NCBI RefSeq assembly: GCF_918698245.1
Contig: NZ_CAKKMS010000005.1
Location: forward strand, 62,001 to 126,000
Direction: 5' to 3'
DNA length: 64,000 nucleotides
Source of the DNA: Pedobacter sp. Bi126
Lineage (GTDB): Bacteria; Bacteroidota; Bacteroidia; Sphingobacteriales; Sphingobacteriaceae
The notes under the pieces were generated by a model. It did not search any database. It saw nothing but the letters and a program-made list of their open reading frames with translations, and was not told the origin of the DNA. Position numbers and translations under genes: made by a program. Below are positions 7,710 through 17,455 of this stretch, piece after piece. The stretch's first letter is position 1. Every line of letters begins with the position of its first letter.

Positions 7710-8039
7710 AATACGTTTAGATAGTTGTTAGTATAAGATTTGCAAACAGCACAAATAAAAACTTCGTAGATATTGATTTGAGTTTTTTAAGGCCAGCAAT
7801 ACGATTACATTTTACCCGTTAAGCGCACATAGTTAAATAACTGTTTAAAAAGAGGAAATGATTGAGCATATAACGGTTAGATTTTCCTAAATTATAAATT
7901 TAATCTTAACCTTCAATACGGGAAACCATAATTACACACAAGTAAGTATATAATCTTGTTTAGGTTATCGCTTATCTTTCCAACCTATTTTCTAATCCAT
8001 TCTGTTTTGTTAGTTTTGAGCTTTAAATAAAGAAATACA
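7710..8039. other. Divergent intergenic region, no gene seen
   Basis: AT-rich 330 bp between the CBASS operon (leftward) and the EVE gene (rightward). It must contain both promoters. I see no convincing -33/-7 pair, no ORF and no stable hairpin. Confidence 0.5.
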
Positions 8040-8444
8040 ATGAATCATTGGTTAGTCAAATCAGAGCCTTTTAAATACAGTTGGGAAAAATTTAATCAGG
8101 ATGGCCGTACCTTTTGGGATGGTGTTCGTAATTATCAGGCGCGGAATAACCTAAAAGCCATGCAAGAAGGAGATTTGGTGCTTTTTTATCATAGTAATGA
8201 GGGTAAAAATGTAGTGGGTATTGCAAAAGTAGTAAGGGAGTTTTATCAAGATCCAACTACCGATGATGCTAACTGGGTGGTGGTTGATTTATCGCCTGTA
8301 GAAAGTCTGAAAAATCCGGTTTCTTTAGAGCAGATCAAAGCAGAACCGAGTTTGGTTGATATTTCATTGGTGCGCCAGGGCCGTTTATCGGTAATGCCAT
8401 TAAAAGCGGAAGAATTTGACAAGATTTTGGAAATGGGGGCTTAG
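8040..8444 (+). CDS. EVE-domain (PUA-like) protein
   Basis: 134 residues, the normal size for a stand-alone EVE protein. The N-terminal NHWLVKSEP and the following FWDGVRNYQARNNLKAM are family hallmarks, with DLVLFYHSN and VVGIAKV lining the binding pocket. EVE domains are PUA-superfamily modules that bind modified bases in DNA or RNA; bacterial members are often found near restriction or defence genes, and this one lies next to a CBASS operon. It is a single gene with its own leader. A housekeeping RNA-modification role is equally possible. Confidence 0.88.
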   Translation: MNHWLVKSEPFKYSWEKFNQDGRTFWDGVRNYQARNNLKAMQEGDLVLFYHSNEGKNVVGIAKVVREFYQDPTTDDANWVVVDLSPVESLKNPVSLEQIKAEPSLVDISLVRQGRLSVMPLKAEEFDKILEMGA

Positions 8445-8566
8445 TCCGAAGTCTTGAGTATGCAATTTTTAGTCGATTTACGAGTTTGAATTCAGTTAAC
8501 CGATTTAAATAATTAACCCGTTACTCATTAATCAGTGAAGTTGGTTTATTTGATAAATTGTCATCC

Positions 8567-8920
8567 TGAGGGTTAACTTATTGTATAAAAAATCAATGTG
8601 AGTGAAGTATAATTAATTTCTTTGCCATACCCCACGGTCTTGCCTCGGCTCACCGCCGCCGAAGGGCTCTTTCTTTTTGGTGTCAAAAAGACCAGCGTAG
8701 CTAGCTTGAATGCCATTGAAAACATAAAAGCCCATGAAAAAACAAAAAACACCGGCTGAAAATTTATTCATTTGTTGTTTGTAACTTTTAGTTGCATTCA
8801 TGAGGGCTTCGCCGTTTTCTTTTGAAGCCAGTTGTTAGGCCAGAACAGTGCAGCCCGAAAAATTTGTTAGGCCGGATTTAGTGGAACGAAGATACAGTGC
8901 TTTGGCTTAGCTGGGTGGAA
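8567..8920. repeat. Long dispersed repeat (family A), copy 1
   Basis: Begins GAGGGTTAACTTATTGTATA, contains CGGCTCACCGCCGCCGAAGG, ACACCGGCTGAAAATTT and GCCCGAAAAATTTGTTAGGC, and ends near GCTGGGTGGAA. Copies lie at 12028-12267 and 20312-20565. This copy carries two extra stretches of roughly 45 and 60 bp relative to the others. A short minus-strand frame through it is an artefact of the repeat. Confidence 0.75.
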
Positions 8921-9083
8921 GTTCATACGGTACACACAAAGCTTATTAAAAACAACATTATTGGTAGCATAGTCCAAGCCTCCATTTGGAATGTATTAAA
9001 AGCATTTCGACTCCGCTCACCGTGACAGAAATGTTAAATATTAAAATATTGTATTAAATTTAACTGTCTTTTAATACCTCAAC

Positions 9084-9650
9084 ATGAAAACCATCTATTT
9101 TACACTCCTCTTTTTCCTCTCCACTGCTTTAGTGAATGCTCAAAGCATAATAAAACCTTACATGGCCATTCTTAAAACCGAAAATGGCAAATACAAAGGG
9201 ATTTTATATAAAGTTGATTCGGCAAATGCGATCCTAAATCATGATGGCGAATTTATTAAGGTTCCGATTAATGAAATTAAAACCGTGCAGATCAGGACGA
9301 TTAAAAAGGGCTATGAAGGAATGAGCTTTATTAAAATAGGTGAAGATCGGGCGGAAGAGTATAAAATGAATACAGCTGGTAAAATGGTTGATAAATGGGG
9401 CAAGGAAGAGCCGGGTCTGAGGGAAGACGCGGCAGCAACTGCATTCTCTGTGGTTTTTACCGCAATGGCAAATGCTGTTGCACTGCCTATTCATGCCATT
9501 AATCCGAATTTGGCACGTTTTAACTTTAATAAAGTAGATAAGAATAAGTTAAACGAACTCAGTTATTATTCCATTTACTATCAGGCCAATCCAAATGTGC
9601 TCGCCGAGCTGCACCAGTTAAAAAGCATTTCATCTTCGTTTAAACCTTAG
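9084..9650 (+). CDS. Secreted hypothetical protein, 188 aa
   Basis: Starts with a clear signal peptide (KTIYFTLLFFLSTALVNAQ, cleavage predicted after Ala at about residue 19). The mature part begins with a small beta-rich region (GKYKGILYKVDSANAILNHD, then FIKVPINEIKTVQIR) of the kind that reads as a compact barrel, then a hydrophobic Ala-rich helix (DAAATAFSVVFTAMANAVALP, about 115-135) and a C-terminal segment ending SSFKP. Probably periplasmic or membrane-associated. No family name is supported. It stands alone, between two non-coding repeat-rich stretches. Confidence 0.7.
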   Translation: MKTIYFTLLFFLSTALVNAQSIIKPYMAILKTENGKYKGILYKVDSANAILNHDGEFIKVPINEIKTVQIRTIKKGYEGMSFIKIGEDRAEEYKMNTAGKMVDKWGKEEPGLREDAAATAFSVVFTAMANAVALPIHAINPNLARFNFNKVDKNKLNELSYYSIYYQANPNVLAELHQLKSISSSFKP

Positions 9651-10197
9651 GGGTTGGGTGTGTGGCGTTGGGCGTGGATTAACAGATTGTTAATAACTCT
9701 AAACACAAATATTAATTTTTCCGCTCTATGCCGCGGTGGCATGGTACTTTGGAGCGCCAAAGTACCCAAAGCGCTTTGTCAATCCAGCAATGGGCTTTTT
9801 GCACAATCCTACACACATCAAAAAACAGCGGCACTTCGTTTTGTGTTCAATACTTATTAAAGTTTTAAATTCTCGTTTATGAACACAAAACCACTGCGTT
9901 TTAGGTTTGGTAGTGCCATTTGGGCTATTCTGCAACTGTTTTTTTGATTCTCCTGGCCCTTGGGATTGACGGCGTTCTTCGGTAAAGCCTGTAATTTATT
10001 AAAGCAAGCTAGCAAAACGTATAAAAAAACTAAACCGAAAGATGTGTCTACACAAAAGGAAAAGTCGTGGACAGGCTGGCTTGCTCAATTCCGGCGTCGC
10101 ATCCGATAGCTATCGATGGCAGAACTGGCTACGAACCGATGACCTCGCCTCAGTTAACCAGTTACACAATTAGCCAAATGAACTAATGACCAATGAA
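9651..10197. other. Intergenic stretch, no supported gene
   Basis: About 550 bp between convergent genes. It holds direct/inverted repetitive text such as TACTTTGGAGCGCCAAAGTA (a perfect 20-bp palindrome-like hairpin around 9748-9767) and CCGATAGCTATCG near 10111. Frames through it look like translated repeats, not genes. Confidence 0.5.
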
Positions 10198-11379
10198 CTA
10201 CTGAACCACACTATTTCTCTTACTCAACGTAATCCCCAGCGTCATTACAATGCTCGACCCCAGTACAACCAGGAACAGAAATGGCGTACCCACCTCCGAT
10301 ATTTTTAATGAAGCTGGCAGGTTGAAATAAAGCAAAATACTAATTAAGCCGCGGGGTGCAATGTATAAAATCGGACTCAGGTTTTCTTTTTTGAATATTT
10401 TGAGGAATACCACTCTGATGATGTAAATCGATATTAAAATGAAAAAGCCATTGGCCAGTACAATTGTGTTGTTCAAATCGCCGATATTCATGGTAAAGCC
10501 AAAAATAACGAAGAAAAAAGTACGCAGAATAAAAGCGCTTTCGGCTGATAACTGATAAAGCTGGGATAAATCGGCTGTTAAATTTTTATATAAAAAGACA
10601 CTTCTAAACCAGGCATTCTCAATCGTATCGGCATTGTTCAGAAACAGGCCTGTGCTCAAAATCAACACCAGAGAGGATAGGTGGTAAGACTGACCAATGG
10701 CGTAAACCAGTATCAGTATCGCTATAATTAAGAAGAATTTAATGTGGTGTACCAATCGGCCCATTACGTACAACAACACCACACAGGCAATAGCCGACAG
10801 TAAAATGATGAGGAAGGTACTTAAGCCCAAACCAATAAAAGCAGATGTATTGATCGAATGGTTGGTAATGGCAAAATTGAAGATGATAATCCCCAAAATA
10901 TCAGAGAAAGAGGATTCATAAATTACAAATTCTTTATCGATATTGTTTAATGCCGCTGCGGAAGGGATGGCAATAGCCGAGCTGATTACACTAAAGGGAA
11001 TGGCGTTTGCAATACAGGTATATAAATCGTGATGGGTGATCTGGTAAATAATACTGGTGATTACTACGATAGTTCCCATTAAAATGGTTAAAGCAGAGAA
11101 AAAAGCACTGCGTATAACCTTGTTTTTATGCCGGTCGTATTTAAGCTCGAGAGAACCCTCAAAAACAATTAAAATTAAGCCTACGGTACCCAATGTGGGT
11201 AGGATAGAGAGAAAATTGAAGGTTTGTATTTTAAGGTTATCGACCAGGAAACGTAAACCAATACCTAGAAGAAGCAGCAATAAAACCGATGGTATTTTGG
11301 TTTTACTCGCCACTAAATCAAACAGATAAGAGAAAATTACTAATCCGCTTAAAATAATAAGAATGGTATAAGTTGTCAT
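10198..11379 (-). CDS. CPA-type cation:proton antiporter (NhaP/Kef-like)
   Basis: 393 residues, almost entirely hydrophobic with about 11-12 transmembrane helices and a short cytoplasmic tail (LSKRNSVVQ). The helix containing SAIAIPSAAALNN followed by FVIYESSFSDILGIIIFNF matches the unwound TM4 and the acidic ion-binding TM5 of cation:proton antiporters (the E-S..SD pair aligns with the ND/DD site). These inner-membrane carriers exchange Na+ or K+ for H+. There is no regulatory TrkA-N domain. The substrate ion cannot be told from sequence. The thioesterase gene 70 bp upstream is on the same strand and could be co-transcribed. Confidence 0.82.
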   Translation of the reverse strand: MTTYTILIILSGLVIFSYLFDLVASKTKIPSVLLLLLLGIGLRFLVDNLKIQTFNFLSILPTLGTVGLILIVFEGSLELKYDRHKNKVIRSAFFSALTILMGTIVVITSIIYQITHHDLYTCIANAIPFSVISSAIAIPSAAALNNIDKEFVIYESSFSDILGIIIFNFAITNHSINTSAFIGLGLSTFLIILLSAIACVVLLYVMGRLVHHIKFFLIIAILILVYAIGQSYHLSSLVLILSTGLFLNNADTIENAWFRSVFLYKNLTADLSQLYQLSAESAFILRTFFFVIFGFTMNIGDLNNTIVLANGFFILISIYIIRVVFLKIFKKENLSPILYIAPRGLISILLYFNLPASLKISEVGTPFLFLVVLGSSIVMTLGITLSKRNSVVQ

Positions 11380-11449
11380 ATTTTTCAGCGTAAGGTAAGC
11401 CGCTAAAATAAAACAATCATGCTAAGCAGAAAGAAATTTAATGTAAAAA

Positions 11450-11971
11450 TTACGCTTTAAAGAAAAGTGCTTTTAGCTCGCTGGCATCATCGGGGTTCAT
11501 TTTTCCACCTAAAACCAAACGCAATTGCCTGCGGCGTAAAGCGCCGTCAAATAAGTCAATTTCTTCGGGTGTTTCTGGTATTAGCTCTGGCACAGGGATG
11601 GTACGGGCACTCTGATCTACCGCAACAAAAGTATAATACGCCTCATTACTTTTTTGGCGTGCACCACTTGGAATATTCTCTGCCCAAACATCTAAACGAA
11701 CTTCTACTGAAGTATTAAAGGCCCTGGTTACTTTGGCCTCAATGGTAATTACATCACCTAATTTAATGGGCTGTTTAAAAGAAACGTTATCAACCGAAGC
11801 TGTTACTACAATACGGTTACAGTGTTTTTGAGCCGAAATTGCCGCTGCAATATCCATCCAATGGAGCAAACGCCCGCCCATTAGGTTGTTTAAGGTATTG
11901 GTATCGTTTGGTAATACCAATTCGTTCATGATGGTAAAACTTTCTCTGGCAAATTTCTTTTTTAGACTCAT
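11450..11971 (-). CDS. Acyl-CoA thioesterase, hotdog fold
   Basis: 173 residues. The motif LPNDTNTLNNLMGGRLLHWMDIAA (about 20-43) carries the Asn/Asp and helix of the YciA/ACOT hotdog family, which hydrolyses acyl-CoA to free acid and CoA in the cytosol; VTASVDNVSFKQPIKLGD is the second conserved strand-helix. A single hotdog domain plus a C-terminal helical tail (to LFFKA) is usual. A -7-like TACTTTTG sits 8 bp upstream of the start. Substrate chain length is not predictable. The antiporter gene follows on the same strand. Confidence 0.85.
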   Translation of the reverse strand: MSLKKKFARESFTIMNELVLPNDTNTLNNLMGGRLLHWMDIAAAISAQKHCNRIVVTASVDNVSFKQPIKLGDVITIEAKVTRAFNTSVEVRLDVWAENIPSGARQKSNEAYYTFVAVDQSARTIPVPELIPETPEEIDLFDGALRRRQLRLVLGGKMNPDDASELKALFFKA

Positions 11972-11978
11972 TTGATGG

Positions 11979-11986
11979 CAAAAGTA
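11979..11986 (-). promoter_or_regulatory. Bacteroidota -7 promoter element for the thioesterase gene
   Basis: On the minus strand TACTTTTG matches TAnnTTTG and ends 8 bp before the ATG at 11971, implying a very short leader. The -33 TTTG is not clear. Confidence 0.5.
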
Positions 11987-12027
11987 AGTAAAATGTGGGT
12001 AAAATGGTATAGGCAGTCAGTCACACT

Positions 12028-12267
12028 GAGGGGTAATTTATCGTATAAAATCAATATGAGTGGGCTTTTTTCCTTGCCACAAGTCTTGACTCGGCTCACC
12101 GCCGCCGAAGGGCTCTTTCTTTTTGGCATCAAAAAGAAACAAAAAATGCCGGCTGAAAATTTTTCTTTCAAAGCTAGTAATAGGGCTTGGTCAGTAGAGC
12201 CCGAAAAATTTGTTAGGCCGGATTTAAGCAGAACGGAGATATGGTGCTACGGCCTAGTTGGGCGGAA
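12028..12267. repeat. Long dispersed repeat (family A), copy 2
   Basis: Same order of blocks as 8567-8920 (GTAATTTATCGTATAAAATC, CGGCTCACCGCCGCCGAAGG, CGGCTGAAAATTTTTCTTTC, CCGAAAAATTTGTTAGGCCG, CCTAGTTGGGCGGAA) without the two insertions of copy 1. It fills the gap between the thioesterase promoter and the amylase. Confidence 0.75.
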
Positions 12268-12532
12268 ATGCAAAAGCGGTTAAAATTCTGATAATAATGA
12301 TTGTAGAATAGTGTCAATGATGGCATAGTCGAAGTGCTTTATTAAAGCGTTGAAATGGTCTTCGACTACGCTCAGACTGACACACGAAATAAATTTTATT
12401 TAATTTTAAACAGGCTCTTATTATTTGTTTTTCTGCGGGTATCAGCGAAATCAGCGGGAAAAGCTTGTAGGGGCTGTAAACCCAAAAAACAATTCGTAAA
12501 GAATCATGTTATCCATACAAAAAATCGAATTA

Positions 12533-14020
12533 ATGCAAAACCAGACCCTGATCCAATTTTTCCATTGGTATTATAATGAAGAACAAAATTTGTGGACTAA
12601 AGTAGCTGCCGAAGCGGGTCATTTAAAAGAAATTGGTATAACGTCTGTTTGGTTGCCACCAGCTTATAAATCAAACAATGCGGCTTACGATGTTGGTTAT
12701 GCGGTTTACGACCTTTTCGATTTGGGCGAGTTCGATCAGAAAGGAAGTGTGAATACCAAACATGGCTCTAAAGATGAATATATCAAAGCAATTGAAGCCC
12801 TGCATGATAATGAAATTGGCGTCTTGGCCGATGCAGTTTTTAACCACAAAGCCGGAGGCGATGAGCTCGAAAAAATTGCCGTTAGAACTGTAAATCCAGA
12901 AGATAGAAACGAATTTACCAGCGATGTTTTCGAAATAGAAGCCTGGACGAAGTTTACTTTCCCCGCGCGACAGGGTAAATATTCTGAATTTATATGGAAT
13001 CATGAGTGTTTTAGTGGGGTAGACTGGGCCGAAGACCTCCAAAAAACAGCGATCTATTCGATCCAGAATTATTTGGGAGAAGGTTTTGAAGAGGTTCCTT
13101 CTACCGAATTGGGCAATTACGATTATCTGATGTTTAACGATATCGATTACCGCAACAGGGCAGTAATTGAAGAATTAAAATATTGGGGCGAATGGATAGT
13201 TGAAACCACCAAAGTAGATGGATTTCGTTTAGATGCGGTTAAACACATCAATCCGGATTTTATTGTAGAGTGGATCGATCACCTGAACCAAAAATTTAGC
13301 CGCGAATTTTTTATTGTGGCCGAAGATTGGAATGTGGTGGATAGGGAAGGACAATTGAAATATATTGAGATTACAGGTGGGCGTACCCAAATATTTGATT
13401 CGCTTTTGCACCATAATTTTTTCCTGGCGAGTAAGGAAGAGGAATTTGATATGCGGACGATTTTTGATGGAACCTTGGTTCAGGTAAAGCCTGATCTGGC
13501 CGTAACATTTGTTGATAATCATGATTCGCAACCTTTGCAGGCACTGGAATCTTATGTCGATTTTTGGTTCAGACCTTTGGCTTATGCCATCATCCTGTTG
13601 CGTATACAGGGGATTCCCTGTTTGTTCTTCCCTGATCTTTATGGAGGAATTTATGATGATAAGGACAAAGAAGGTGACGAGGTGCATGTGGAGTTAGTGG
13701 CAATTCCTGCAGTAGAAACCATGAGTAAAATACGTACAGCCTTAGCCTACGGTGAGCAACGCGATTATTTTGACCACGGCATTTGCGTAGGATGGACCCG
13801 TGCAGGTGATGAGGAACATGAAAATAGTGGCTTGGCGGTATTATTAAGCACAGGAGAAGAAGGTTATAAAGAAATGGAAATCGGTAAACATTTTGCCGGA
13901 AAAACCTTTGTTGATGCGTTAGGCTATCGCCAGCAGGAAGTAGTCATTGATGAAAATGGTTGGGCAGAATTTCACTGCAATGCCGGAAGTGTATCGGTTT
14001 GGGTGTTGAAGGTGGGGTAA
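12533..14020 (+). CDS. Cytosolic alpha-amylase (GH13 family)
   Basis: 495 residues from the ATG at 12533 (MQNQTLIQFFHWYY); an upstream ATG at 12506 adds nine residues. No signal peptide, so it acts in the cytosol on glycogen or imported maltodextrins. The four GH13 regions are present: DAVFNHK, GFRLDAVKH with nucleophile Asp234, FIVAEDW with acid/base Glu264, and FVDNHD with Asp331. Length and the opening motif fit the GH13 subfamily of intracellular bacterial liquefying-type amylases. The C-terminal ~90 residues form the usual beta domain C. Single gene, no sus-type partners nearby. Confidence 0.93.
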   Translation: MQNQTLIQFFHWYYNEEQNLWTKVAAEAGHLKEIGITSVWLPPAYKSNNAAYDVGYAVYDLFDLGEFDQKGSVNTKHGSKDEYIKAIEALHDNEIGVLADAVFNHKAGGDELEKIAVRTVNPEDRNEFTSDVFEIEAWTKFTFPARQGKYSEFIWNHECFSGVDWAEDLQKTAIYSIQNYLGEGFEEVPSTELGNYDYLMFNDIDYRNRAVIEELKYWGEWIVETTKVDGFRLDAVKHINPDFIVEWIDHLNQKFSREFFIVAEDWNVVDREGQLKYIEITGGRTQIFDSLLHHNFFLASKEEEFDMRTIFDGTLVQVKPDLAVTFVDNHDSQPLQALESYVDFWFRPLAYAIILLRIQGIPCLFFPDLYGGIYDDKDKEGDEVHVELVAIPAVETMSKIRTALAYGEQRDYFDHGICVGWTRAGDEEHENSGLAVLLSTGEEGYKEMEIGKHFAGKTFVDALGYRQQEVVIDENGWAEFHCNAGSVSVWVLKVG

Positions 14021-14032
14021 CTCTCAATAAAT

Positions 14033-14127
14033 CGTCATTGCGAGGCACGAAGCAATCTTAATGCACTCGCTAGTAGCGATCGTTTTAAGATTGCTTCGTC
14101 GGCTGAAAAAGCCTTCTCGCAATGACG
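14033..14127. repeat. 95-bp palindromic element (family B), copy 1
   Basis: Bounded by CGTCATTGCGAG and CTCGCAATGACG, with inner arms AAGCAATCTTA / TAAGATTGCTT. The reverse complement of 18657-18751 matches it at all but a few positions. The two copies flank the operon 14147-18421 in opposite orientation. Confidence 0.85.
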
Positions 14128-14146
14128 ACGCTTCTTTGAACATTAT

Positions 14147-15070
14147 CTACAAAAAATTATCCTCAGCCCTGTAAGCAGAAATAACAGCCAGTTCGCCTTC
14201 TTTTCCGCCTTTCGAATTGCCATGTTCCATGCCCATCACACCCTTATAACCTTTTTTATGCAGGTGTTTGAATAGGTTTTTATAATTGATTTCTCCGGTT
14301 GTAGGTTCTTTTCTGCCCGGATTATCACCAATCTGGATGTAGGCAATTTCATCCCAGCAACGGTCGATGGTTTTAATTAAGTCGCCTTCTGTTCGCTGCA
14401 TATGATAAATATCGTAAAGAATTTTACACGAAGGGCTTTTAACCGCTTTACAAACGGCATAGGTTTCATTTGTTTTTTGCAAGAAAAGCTCCGGGGTATC
14501 GCTCAAGGTTTCCAAAACCATAATCAAACCGTGGGGCTCAAAAATTTCGGTTCCGGCACGCATGGCATCAATTACATTGGCAAATTGATTGCCATAAGGC
14601 AGGTTGCGTTCATAAAACCCAGGTACTACGGTAAGCCATTTTGCATTACAACGTTTTGCCGCTTCAACCGATTTTTTGCAGGTTTCTACAAATTTGTCTT
14701 TAAATTCCTTTTTGCCTGTGGTTAAAGAGGTTTTCCAGTTATCGCCACCATCTACCACAAAAACGCCCATGCGCATACCCAGTTTCGCCAATAGCTTTCC
14801 AATTTTTTCCTGTTCTTCTACTGAGCGGTTTAAGTAGCCATTATCTTCGATAGATCGGAAACCTTTATCGTACATAAATTGGATCTGATCTAAAAAACTT
14901 TTGCCCGCATGGTTTTCGAACATGCCCTGGTGTGGGGCATAATCCATGTTAAAAACCTTATCACTTAATGTATTATGCTTTTCAGCTGCAAAAGTATTGT
15001 TAATTCCTGCTCCAGTGGCAATTGCGCCAGCAGTGAATAAGCTGTTTCTTATAAATTCACTTCTTTTCAT
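14147..15070 (-). CDS. Exported TIM-barrel sugar isomerase-like protein (hydroxypyruvate-isomerase family)
   Basis: 307 residues with a Tat-like leader (KRSEFIRNSLFTAGAIATGAG). The body is an AP-endonuclease-2/xylose-isomerase-like TIM barrel: MVLETLSD, ILYDIYHMQRTEGD, YIQIGDNPGRKEP and MGMEHGNS are the metal-binding strands of hydroxypyruvate isomerase-type enzymes (Glu, Asp-x-x-His, Asp, Glu). Such proteins isomerise or epimerise small sugars and keto-acids. It is the last gene of a four-gene operon (25-bp gap from apbE). Export by Tat puts it in the periplasm with the Gfo/Idh/MocA protein. Exact substrate unknown. Confidence 0.82.
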   Translation of the reverse strand: MKRSEFIRNSLFTAGAIATGAGINNTFAAEKHNTLSDKVFNMDYAPHQGMFENHAGKSFLDQIQFMYDKGFRSIEDNGYLNRSVEEQEKIGKLLAKLGMRMGVFVVDGGDNWKTSLTTGKKEFKDKFVETCKKSVEAAKRCNAKWLTVVPGFYERNLPYGNQFANVIDAMRAGTEIFEPHGLIMVLETLSDTPELFLQKTNETYAVCKAVKSPSCKILYDIYHMQRTEGDLIKTIDRCWDEIAYIQIGDNPGRKEPTTGEINYKNLFKHLHKKGYKGVMGMEHGNSKGGKEGELAVISAYRAEDNFL

Positions 15071-15095
15071 CGGTTTGGTTTTAAACGGATAGATA

Positions 15096-16091
15096 TTAAT
15101 GTGTAATTAATTTTTTGAACCCTGTAGTTAAGGTATCAGCCACTTTGCCATCTTTTTGATGGTATACAAAATAAGCTTCGAGGCTTTTTCTGCTTTCTAC
15201 GAAGGCGATGGCATCTTTAAGGTGCATGGCCATCAAGGCATTGTCGTAGCCATCGGCTGTAATGGCATCATTAGCGTACACTGTTACGCTGATCATTTCA
15301 TTATCCAGCGGATAACCTGTTTTGGGGTCGATCAGATGTGAAATCTTTTTCTTTCCGCTCTGGTGAAATTTCCGATAGTTACCAGAGGTGGTGATTGCTC
15401 CTGAGTTGATGGCGGCAATATGCCTGATTACCGGCGTTCCGTCCTTATCCGGGCCTTCAATACCGATTTTCATGGTTTCGCCATTGGGTTTAGGTCCTGA
15501 AATCCGAATTTCGCCTCCCAGTTCGGCCACGTACTGCTTAATTCCTTTTTTTTCGAGATAATCGGCAATTAAATCAACACTGTAACCCTGGGCAATTCCG
15601 TTTAAATCGATCTGCACGCAAGGCTTTAGTTTGCTTAATAAACCATTCTTTAATTTTAGGTTTTTCATGCCTATGCAGGCGAGTATCGATTTAATGACTG
15701 CCGGATCGGGCTCGTTTTTAGCCTCTTTTGGCCCAAAACCCCAGGCCTGTACCAATGGAGCAACCGTAATATCGAAAACACCTTTTGTATCCCGATTGAT
15801 CTCGAAACTCCTTTTGAGCACATCGTTTATAAAACGGTCGGTTTTGATTTCTTTTTTAGCCGCATTAAATTGATTTATCAATGATCCCTTTTTGTAAAGC
15901 GACATCGATAAATCAATTTCATTTAATAAACTATCTATACCTGTTTTAGTGGCTAAACTATCAGTGGCATAGTACATTATAGCATAATCGGTTCCCTGTG
16001 CATAACCATTGATTTTGTATTGCCTCACTTCTTTTTTCAAGGAGAAAGCAAAAATCAGTGGTAAAAGGAAAAGCAAAAACCTATAACGCAT
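15096..16091 (-). CDS. apbE: FAD:protein FMN transferase (ApbE)
   Basis: 331 residues with an N-terminal hydrophobic leader (RFLLFLLPLIFAFSL) and no lipobox Cys. ApbE family: DLNGIAQGYSVD (flavin and Mg binding), AELGGEIRISG, HLIDPKTGYP and ITADGYDNALM (metal-binding Asp/Thr) are all visible. The enzyme moves FMN from FAD onto a Thr/Ser of a client protein in the periplasm. No NqrC, RnfG or other typical FMN-binding client is encoded in this operon, so its target lies elsewhere or is one of the neighbours. Gap of 10 bp from the oxidoreductase gene upstream. Confidence 0.9.
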   Translation of the reverse strand: MRYRFLLFLLPLIFAFSLKKEVRQYKINGYAQGTDYAIMYYATDSLATKTGIDSLLNEIDLSMSLYKKGSLINQFNAAKKEIKTDRFINDVLKRSFEINRDTKGVFDITVAPLVQAWGFGPKEAKNEPDPAVIKSILACIGMKNLKLKNGLLSKLKPCVQIDLNGIAQGYSVDLIADYLEKKGIKQYVAELGGEIRISGPKPNGETMKIGIEGPDKDGTPVIRHIAAINSGAITTSGNYRKFHQSGKKKISHLIDPKTGYPLDNEMISVTVYANDAITADGYDNALMAMHLKDAIAFVESRKSLEAYFVYHQKDGKVADTLTTGFKKLITH

Positions 16092-16101
16092 CAGTTTAGT
16101 T

Positions 16102-17421
16102 TTAGATCACCTTTGCTTGTCCGGGCATGGCGATAGGGTATAGCCCTTTTTCATCAGGCATTAACCTTGGGTTCGCATCCCATGCAAAACGCTCCGGCAT
16201 TAAACTGATGTTCGAAGCTAAAGCCTCGTCCCACTTAATGGTTTGACCAGAGTAAGTAGCGTAACGACCGATAATTGCAGAGAATGTGCTGGTTGCAGCA
16301 TAGTCTACATTACTGAATTTATATTCTCCCTTAGAAACTGCATCGAACAGTTCGTCGTGTTCTGTCTGGTAAGGATTTGCGTTTCCTTTGGTATTGTGGT
16401 TATATAGTTCTTTGCCACTGTAATCTTTCATAATGGCCTGATTGCTGCCTGAAAGATAAATTTTGCCTTTGGTACCTTGAAAAGATTCATCCACACGGTT
16501 ACTGATACCCTCGAAATGTCGGCATTGGCTATTAATTACCGCGCCATCTGCATACGTTAATTCGATGGAGTGGTTATCGTAAATCTCTCCGTAATCTTTT
16601 CCTGTTCTCCAGGCACGGCTACCTGTTCCCTGTACCGAAACCGGATGCCCATTTTTTATCCAGTTGGCAATATCAATATTGTGTACATGTTGCTCAACGA
16701 TATGATCGCCGCATAACCAGTTGAAATAATACCAGTTTCTCATTTGGTATTCCATTTCGGTTTGGTTTGCTTTACGCGGACGTACCCAAACGCCACCACT
16801 GTTCCAGTATACCTGACCAGACATGATATCGCCAATGGCGCCATCGTTAATGCGTTTCATCGACTCACGATAGTTGGTCTGATAACGGCGCTGTAAACCT
16901 ACTACAACATTTAATTTTTTCTTTTTAGCTTCTTCGGCTGCGGCCAATACCTTTCTAATGCCCGGTGCATCTACAGCAACAGGTTTTTCCATGAAAACTT
17001 GTTTGTTCTGTTTAACCGCTTCTTCGAAATGGATCGGGCGGAAGCCCGGAGGAGTTGTTAATAGCACTACATCGGCTAATGGAATGGCTTTTAAATAAGC
17101 ATCGAAACCTACAAACTGGCGTTCTTTTGGAACATCCATCTTTGCTGCAAATTTTCCGCTTAGCGATTGGTAACTGCTGTCCAGGCGATCCTGAAAAGCA
17201 TCGGCCATAGCCACCAGTTTAATGTTGAATTTAGTGCTCAATGCCTGGAAAGCGGCTCCTGTTCCACGGTCGCCGCAGCCAATTAAGGCAATTTTAATCG
17301 TGTCTGATCCTGAAGCATAAGCTCCGGCCAGTGGGATAGTGCTTAACATTGCACCGCCTGCGAGCATTGCTGTCGCTTTTAAAAAATCGCGACGATCTTG
17401 TTGGTTGATTGGTTTTTTCAT
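16102..17421 (-). CDS. Exported Gfo/Idh/MocA-family oxidoreductase
   Basis: 439 residues. A twin-arginine leader (QDRRDFLKATAMLAGGA, RR at 10-11) precedes an NAD(P)-binding Rossmann domain (IALIGCGDRGTGAA at 45-58) and the family EKP motif (MEKPVAVD near 150). Members oxidise or reduce sugar hydroxyls and also split glycosidic bonds through 3-keto intermediates; Tat export lets the cofactor-loaded enzyme fold first. It is second in the operon (34-bp gap after the SUMF1-like gene). Together with the TIM-barrel protein it suggests periplasmic processing of a sugar or polyol. Confidence 0.87.
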   Translation of the reverse strand: MKKPINQQDRRDFLKATAMLAGGAMLSTIPLAGAYASGSDTIKIALIGCGDRGTGAAFQALSTKFNIKLVAMADAFQDRLDSSYQSLSGKFAAKMDVPKERQFVGFDAYLKAIPLADVVLLTTPPGFRPIHFEEAVKQNKQVFMEKPVAVDAPGIRKVLAAAEEAKKKKLNVVVGLQRRYQTNYRESMKRINDGAIGDIMSGQVYWNSGGVWVRPRKANQTEMEYQMRNWYYFNWLCGDHIVEQHVHNIDIANWIKNGHPVSVQGTGSRAWRTGKDYGEIYDNHSIELTYADGAVINSQCRHFEGISNRVDESFQGTKGKIYLSGSNQAIMKDYSGKELYNHNTKGNANPYQTEHDELFDAVSKGEYKFSNVDYAATSTFSAIIGRYATYSGQTIKWDEALASNISLMPERFAWDANPRLMPDEKGLYPIAMPGQAKVI

Positions 17422-17455
17422 GTGTTTAGTTTTTATTTTGGTTAGATAGTGTCGG

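Noticed and set aside
8613..8801. 62-aa minus frame in repeat A copy 1
   Set aside because: It follows the repeat (motif FGGGEPRQD is the reverse reading of the conserved CGGCTCACCGCCGCCG block) and related frames occur in each copy.
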